From contig RCSZ01000016.1 in the NCBI GenBank assembly GCA_014898425.1, positions 496,001 through 560,000 on the forward strand: a DNA stretch of 64,000 nucleotides. The letters run 5' to 3'. A program made the translations under genes and the position numbers. The notes under the pieces are model-generated. The model did not search any database. It was not told the DNA's origin and saw only the letters and a list, made by a program, of their open reading frames with translations. The DNA comes from Botryotinia globosa. Its lineage: Eukaryota > Ascomycota > Leotiomycetes > Helotiales > Sclerotiniaceae. How positions within the stretch are numbered: the stretch's first letter is position 1; each line of letters opens with the position of its first letter. Below are positions 59,201 through 64,000 of the stretch, one piece after another.

Positions 59201-62200
59201 GTTATCCTCGCCGAGATTATGGATGGGTGGGCTGGGTCGTTCGCAGAGAGAATCGAACGATTATTGTCTTGACGTATGGATAACATCATGCGAGTTGTGG
59301 GTGAAGAATGGGAGAAATTGGAGAAGCTAATTCCGGGAATGTGTCCAGTGTTCCTTTTCGTTTCGACTCATGAATAAGTCATCATGTCATGGCCATATAA
59401 ACTATGCATGTGTAGTATACATGTCCCAATGTCGGAGGTCTACATGTGATGTATGTCACTACCCAGAGATATTCATGTTTGTTCAGGTTATTCATGTGCC
59501 TAGCAGTGCCTACATCCGATTCTACACGGTGTTGGGATCGGCTCAATCTATTGTCCGAATTTGCATGAGCATGTTTATCTGATGGCTGGGCATGATGCTT
59601 GCTGAGTGACAGTGGGTGAATTATTATGTTATGCATTAGATGGAATAGTATAGTTTTTCTTTTATCCCTTTGGGTTTCCTTACTTCTGCTAAGGACTAGG
59701 TCCTCCGGTAAAGCGAGCTAAATTCGTTTTCTTTTTATTGGTTTTCGATGTGATACCATCGACAAAATCATCAATCATCTAATGGTCGATTTTGTTCCCA
59801 CACCCTTCCCAAAGATAGTAGAAAATTCATCGTCACTCATTAAGATTGTATGGCTTAGAAGGGTCCCAGCGGAGTGGTTACATTTATCCATCAATATTCT
59901 ACAGCCAGCCCACAGCAAGGCCCAATTATCCGAGATAGGTGATTCTGCCTCTGCTAAGCTATTCTTCCGTTTTACCCTCCATTTTCCAACCGCGCGTTTC
60001 AATCCAATCATACCCTATCGCATCACTCGGACATTAGTAGCTGCGGGTATACAGATACGGCATCGACTAGGGAGGGCTATCTTTTCTCATGCCGTGCCAC
60101 TAGAATTTGTCCCAGCCTCTCACATCTCTGTTTATACTGCTGCCTTGTCATGTTGGTACGATGATTCTTGGGAGGGTGAAAGTTTGGGGAGACGAGAGAC
60201 AATGACAATGACAGCCCGACATCTACTTCAGTCTCCCGCGCTGCAAAGACCGCTTACGGAGCAAGCCTCACCCTCATGATTAATTTAATCATGTACCTAC
60301 CTTCTGGATTGACCTCTGATTAAATTATTGCCATCCATCGATTATCTCCCGTGTCCGCGCTCGTCACGAAATCCACCCCCAAAAGTCCATGTTCCGTGTA
60401 CGAACCTGGAAATTCTCTCGTCGTGAATGCCACATGGTTTTTACGATCTTTAGCGGCACGGCACAGCAAAAACAATCTTGCGTGATGCTGTCAGCTGCGT
60501 GGTAGTCGAACGGCACAGCAAAAGTGGTGTTTTGGGGGGATGGGAAACCCTTTTTCTTGACTGGTGATTGAAAAAGCCCACCATGACACAATATTCCCAT
60601 CCTGCCTCATTCGATTTCATTGTCTTTCCAAGGATTTTTCTTTCGTTCCATGGTTTCGAGATATTGTAACGGCGACGGGGATGAGATTCTAATTGTAGTG
60701 TTTCTAATATGTCATGGAGATGCAAGGGATCAATAGTGTAGCATAAGCTTCATTTCGACCACGATGTGATGTAGCATTGATTAAGTACTCAAGAGGCGCA
60801 ATCCAGTTGATTCGATGTAAGCTCCTCGACTTTACGATGCCGTAAGCACGCGTGCATTACAAGAAAGCCCTCACGCTCTGATTCCGAATTAGAAACATGG
60901 GGAAGGATCCTTCCAATGGAGCGAACAATCACTAGAAGTTTTCTAGAAACTCCTGCGCCGCTCGCTCCCAGAGGATTGTTTTCTTCTTCTTCTTCTTCTT
61001 CTTCTTCAAAGTTCTCTCGCTTCGGTAAAATGCTTGAATGCTAACGGGGGGCTCACCGCTCCTGCTCATTCGCTTTCTCGTTGTCTCCGTGAAGTTGAAG
61101 GATTCCTTCGTGTGTCACTGCATTTCTTCCCACACACCGCTAATATACGGCATACAAAAGTGTAAGACGGCACATTGGACAAGCAAGATGGGAGACAAGG
61201 AAGTATCGTGGTCTTCACGGGGGCGTTGTCCACTCTCCCTCGGCATAGTCTGCTGATGGGAGACGTCGCGTAGGCAATAGAATGAAGGATTCCTCCACCT
61301 TCCTCTTTCTCTCAAGACTGCGTTTCCCTCATATCGTGATATTCTCGTGCTGGCCTTGTCGGTGGCTTTCTACTTCCGATGACAAGGTCTGCGCCGCATG
61401 TAATTGCTCCTGAAACTCAGACATGTATACATGTATGTACGTGAAAGCGGTTATTGACATGCTTTGAATGGATGGCTACACGGAGATTGTATCGACTACA
61501 TAATCTTCCTTTGGGCATTTTTTTCTTTCTCTCAAGACACATCGTGAAATCCTATGCTGCTTCAATTAATGATGAGAGTAGCCCAAAACCCATGAGCATA
61601 GCAAATTCACCGTTTGTTGTATCCACAGTGATCTACATACCTCACAATGTCTTTCATGTACGTATGTAACAGGGCGATCGTAACAATTTCTATTTCCATC
61701 ATGAACGCATCAGCAGGCAAACTAAAATCAAAGTCTCGTCAATCGCCATCTCCACCAGACGGCCATGTACCGGATCTACCTGTTCCAAACCACCTTCCAA
61801 GACTCGCCTCACTGCCACGTCTCTCGTCGCATGGCGTTTCTGGGCTTCCTTCCTGTGTGAGTAACGGGTTGCGATCATCACTCCGTTTCAGTCATCTGCT
61901 CTGGCCTTCGGTAAACCATGTTTCCTCGCCCATCTCTCCGTGCACGTGTCGTATATCGTTCCTATTGAATTATCGACGCTCTTCCGATCCAAGCGCTGCG
62001 CCTAGTCTGGCTGAGACATACATGATGGAAAGTTTATCTGGTTGTATGATGCAATGATCGCTGTGTTGATACTCGAGCATCTCTAGTTAGTAGCTTACGA
62101 ACCCCTCCTCTACTCACTTGTCTCTTGTGCCGCATACTCACATCGCAGATTCCAATTTCGTGGAGGCTCAAATATACTAGATCTCGCTATGTATGCTGCG

Positions 62201-63320
62201 TGTTATCTGCTTAGTCGATTCAAATCATAGATATACTCTACGCGCTCGCTCACTCGCATAACTTCTACTTTCGTTGCTGAGTGCACATATGTACAACCAA
62301 TTATGAGGTGAAGCTTTGCAGTGCGAATTGTCATACAACATTATTTGCTCTTATGGTGTAGAGAGAAGCGTGAATATTGGACTCTAGAGTAAACACTAGA
62401 TCTACGATATTCAGTTTGCAATATCCGTAGCATTTGATAGCAAATCGAGCCTTATTTTCTGTAGTGCGCTGCCCCTCCTTGTCCATTCCATCAATCCAAC
62501 AACGTCTCAATCCAGTTATAGACGAGCGATACGTGGCAGGGAGGATGCACCCTTTGGTTTCTTACATGGATTTTTTTTTATCTGGAGTGTGCATTTCGTA
62601 GATTGAGGAAGTAGTTAGGTTACGTCTGTAACATGTTGGCTAGCTACAGGAGACGTCGTGTATTCCTCCAAAGATCACGTTTCGGAATTGAGCCAGTGCT
62701 TTGTTTATCCCTCGAGGCATATTCTGATAGAGGGGGGGGTGAACTGGGTATTCATGTCAGGCGTGTTTCCTGACAAGTTTGCGGATTTGCGGATTTCCCG
62801 TAGAGTTTGTGTAGAGTAGGGGGTGTAGTGAGATTCTATCTGTATCTTCTTGGGGGAAGTAGAGGGAAGACAACCTTCCACTTTGTGATGATGAATCTTA
62901 CCGCAATATCTTGTTCCTTGGTGGTCTTGCTTCAATAAGTGTAGATAACTATTGGAAGTAGCTAGCAAGTCGAGTGGCTTTCACCTCAATCCGTAAATGA
63001 AAAAAAAAACATCTTTATTTTCATTTCTCTAGCCTCTAACCATTCATTTCAAACTAGAGATTTGGATCAATGTATTCCTGACTGTCGGAACTTTAGAAGG
63101 CTACCATCTTTTCTCGTCTATCTCTTCAAATTTCAATATAAGTCACATCTCTCCAGTGAAAATGAACTGAACGTCCTCAACCCAGCTTTGTATATACTGA
63201 AATGCTGCATTGTCTACTCAGATTTACAATAATCAAATCTTTCCTGAAGAAAACAGTGACCAGATATCTGATTACTACTCATCAAATTTGGCTTCTTATA
63301 CGCTTTTGCTATATATGTCT

Positions 63321-63516
63321 GCTCAGTATATGTTATAAGCTCAGCATATATTGTCGACTCAATAAATATTATCAGCTCAATATATATCATTAGATCAATA
63401 TATATTTTTGACTCGGTATAAATTATCAGCTCAATATGTATTATTAACTCAGTATATATTGTTGGCTCAATATGTTGTTGACTTTGTGTATATTATTGAC
63501 TTAATACATATTGTCA
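63321..63516. repeat. 18-bp degenerate minisatellite, eleven units
   Basis: Eleven consecutive units of 18 bases (one of 16), each opening with a CTCAATAT-like core: consensus RCTCAATATATATTATYR. Successive units share 60-80 percent of positions, so the array is old. Register is kept from 63321 to 63516, with unit 9 (63465-63480) two bases short. Confidence 0.85.
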
Positions 63517-64000
63517 AATTACATACAGTCTAGCCACTACATCATCACTGATATTGAGTGAGCTTAAAAGTAAAAAAGAACAAGGCAGTAGTCTCTAAGT
63601 ATTATGCATTAGCTATACATATTTTATATGGTACATAATGTATGGGTAAAGAAGTTCATTGGCGATCCGATGATAGCTCAATGTATCAAGACAGATTTCA
63701 AAGTCGATGTCTCTTTACTCCATTCCACTGAGATCGCTCACACTCCATCTTTCCATTTACATAACATCCCCGTTAAGCAAAAGCTTCACTGTCACTGGCA
63801 CTGCCGTTATCCAATTCCTTCATTTAGTCATCTGGTCTATCTTATGAAGAGATATCAGCAGATGCATTTACAAGTAGAGCGCGAGATTGTGCATTTTGAA
63901 AATAATAATCTATACTTTATCATCTGATATTCCCTGTGCCTACCTGCTCACTGCTTAATAGAATACCAAGCTGCTCCTCTCGTGATAGCATTCTATTCTG

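Larger units (their letters stand above)
53501..64000. other. Gene-poor tail of the window
   Basis: 10.5 kb in which I can support no gene. It holds a 38-bp minisatellite (53663-53928), GGTA repeats (54961-55030, 55845-55950), TTCCACTCA repeats (56193-56230), a TTC run (60980-61006) and an 18-bp minisatellite (63321-63516). The longest frames (165 codons at 59782-60279 plus; 136 at 61647-62057 plus; 127 at 58479-58862 minus) lack known motifs, and several overlap frames on the other strand. Confidence 0.5.

Noticed and set aside
59782..60279. 165-codon plus-strand frame
   Set aside because: No recognisable motif and a competing minus-strand frame; insufficient to call a gene.

Overview
This window is nuclear DNA of a filamentous ascomycete fungus. 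The genes carry short introns (about 50-160 bases) with GTATGT/GTAAGT-type donors and CTAAC/CTAAT-like branch points. The gene set is typically fungal: an SSU1-type sulfite pump, a HAP2/HapB CCAAT-binding subunit, a full-length TRA1, a Zn(II)2Cys6 regulator and a fungal nicotianamine-synthase-like protein. The moderate AT content, the microsatellite-rich intergenic DNA and the protein flavour would fit a Leotiomycete such as the Botrytis/Sclerotinia group, but that placement is an inference.

Layout. 1-1265 (+): most of a RanGAP (rna1-type) gene, cut by the window start. 2172-3978 (+): five-exon SSU1-like transporter. 3979-12693: about 8.7 kb with no recognisable gene, rich in microsatellites, leading to the HapB/NF-YA gene at 12694-13737 (+). 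13738-16267: noncoding, with a 29-unit GAAGCA hexamer array. 16268-17577 (-): four-exon nicotianamine-synthase-like gene. 17578-21220: noncoding, ending in a CCAAT/TATA promoter candidate. 21221-33005 (+): three-exon TRA1 (3877 aa), the largest gene here. 34055-37144 (-): acidic 1029-residue protein with DPW and DFGDF motifs. 37580-38565 (+): CFD1 cytosolic Fe-S scaffold, divergent from the previous gene. Then four genes on the minus strand: a PLP aminotransferase (39226-41313), an HSL-family alpha/beta hydrolase (41988-43321), a WDR83/MORG1-like WD40 protein (43955-45080) and a Zn2Cys6 transcription factor (47544-50459). Between the last two lie a 436-bp hAT-like miniature element with terminal inverted repeats and a near-perfect 8-bp target duplication, and a decayed reading frame. 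50460-64000 is gene-poor: low-complexity DNA, minisatellites and a possible second insertion.

Most genes are housekeeping and unrelated to one another: nuclear transport, CCAAT-dependent transcription, SAGA/NuA4 recruitment and Fe-S assembly. I see no convincing biosynthetic cluster. Exon-intron structures were worked out by hand from reading-frame continuity and splice consensus. All of the joins reported here keep the frame, except the one between the N-terminal and zinc-cluster parts of the transcription factor, which stays unresolved. Two introns appear to use GC rather than GT donors. No tRNA, rRNA or CRISPR array was recognised.
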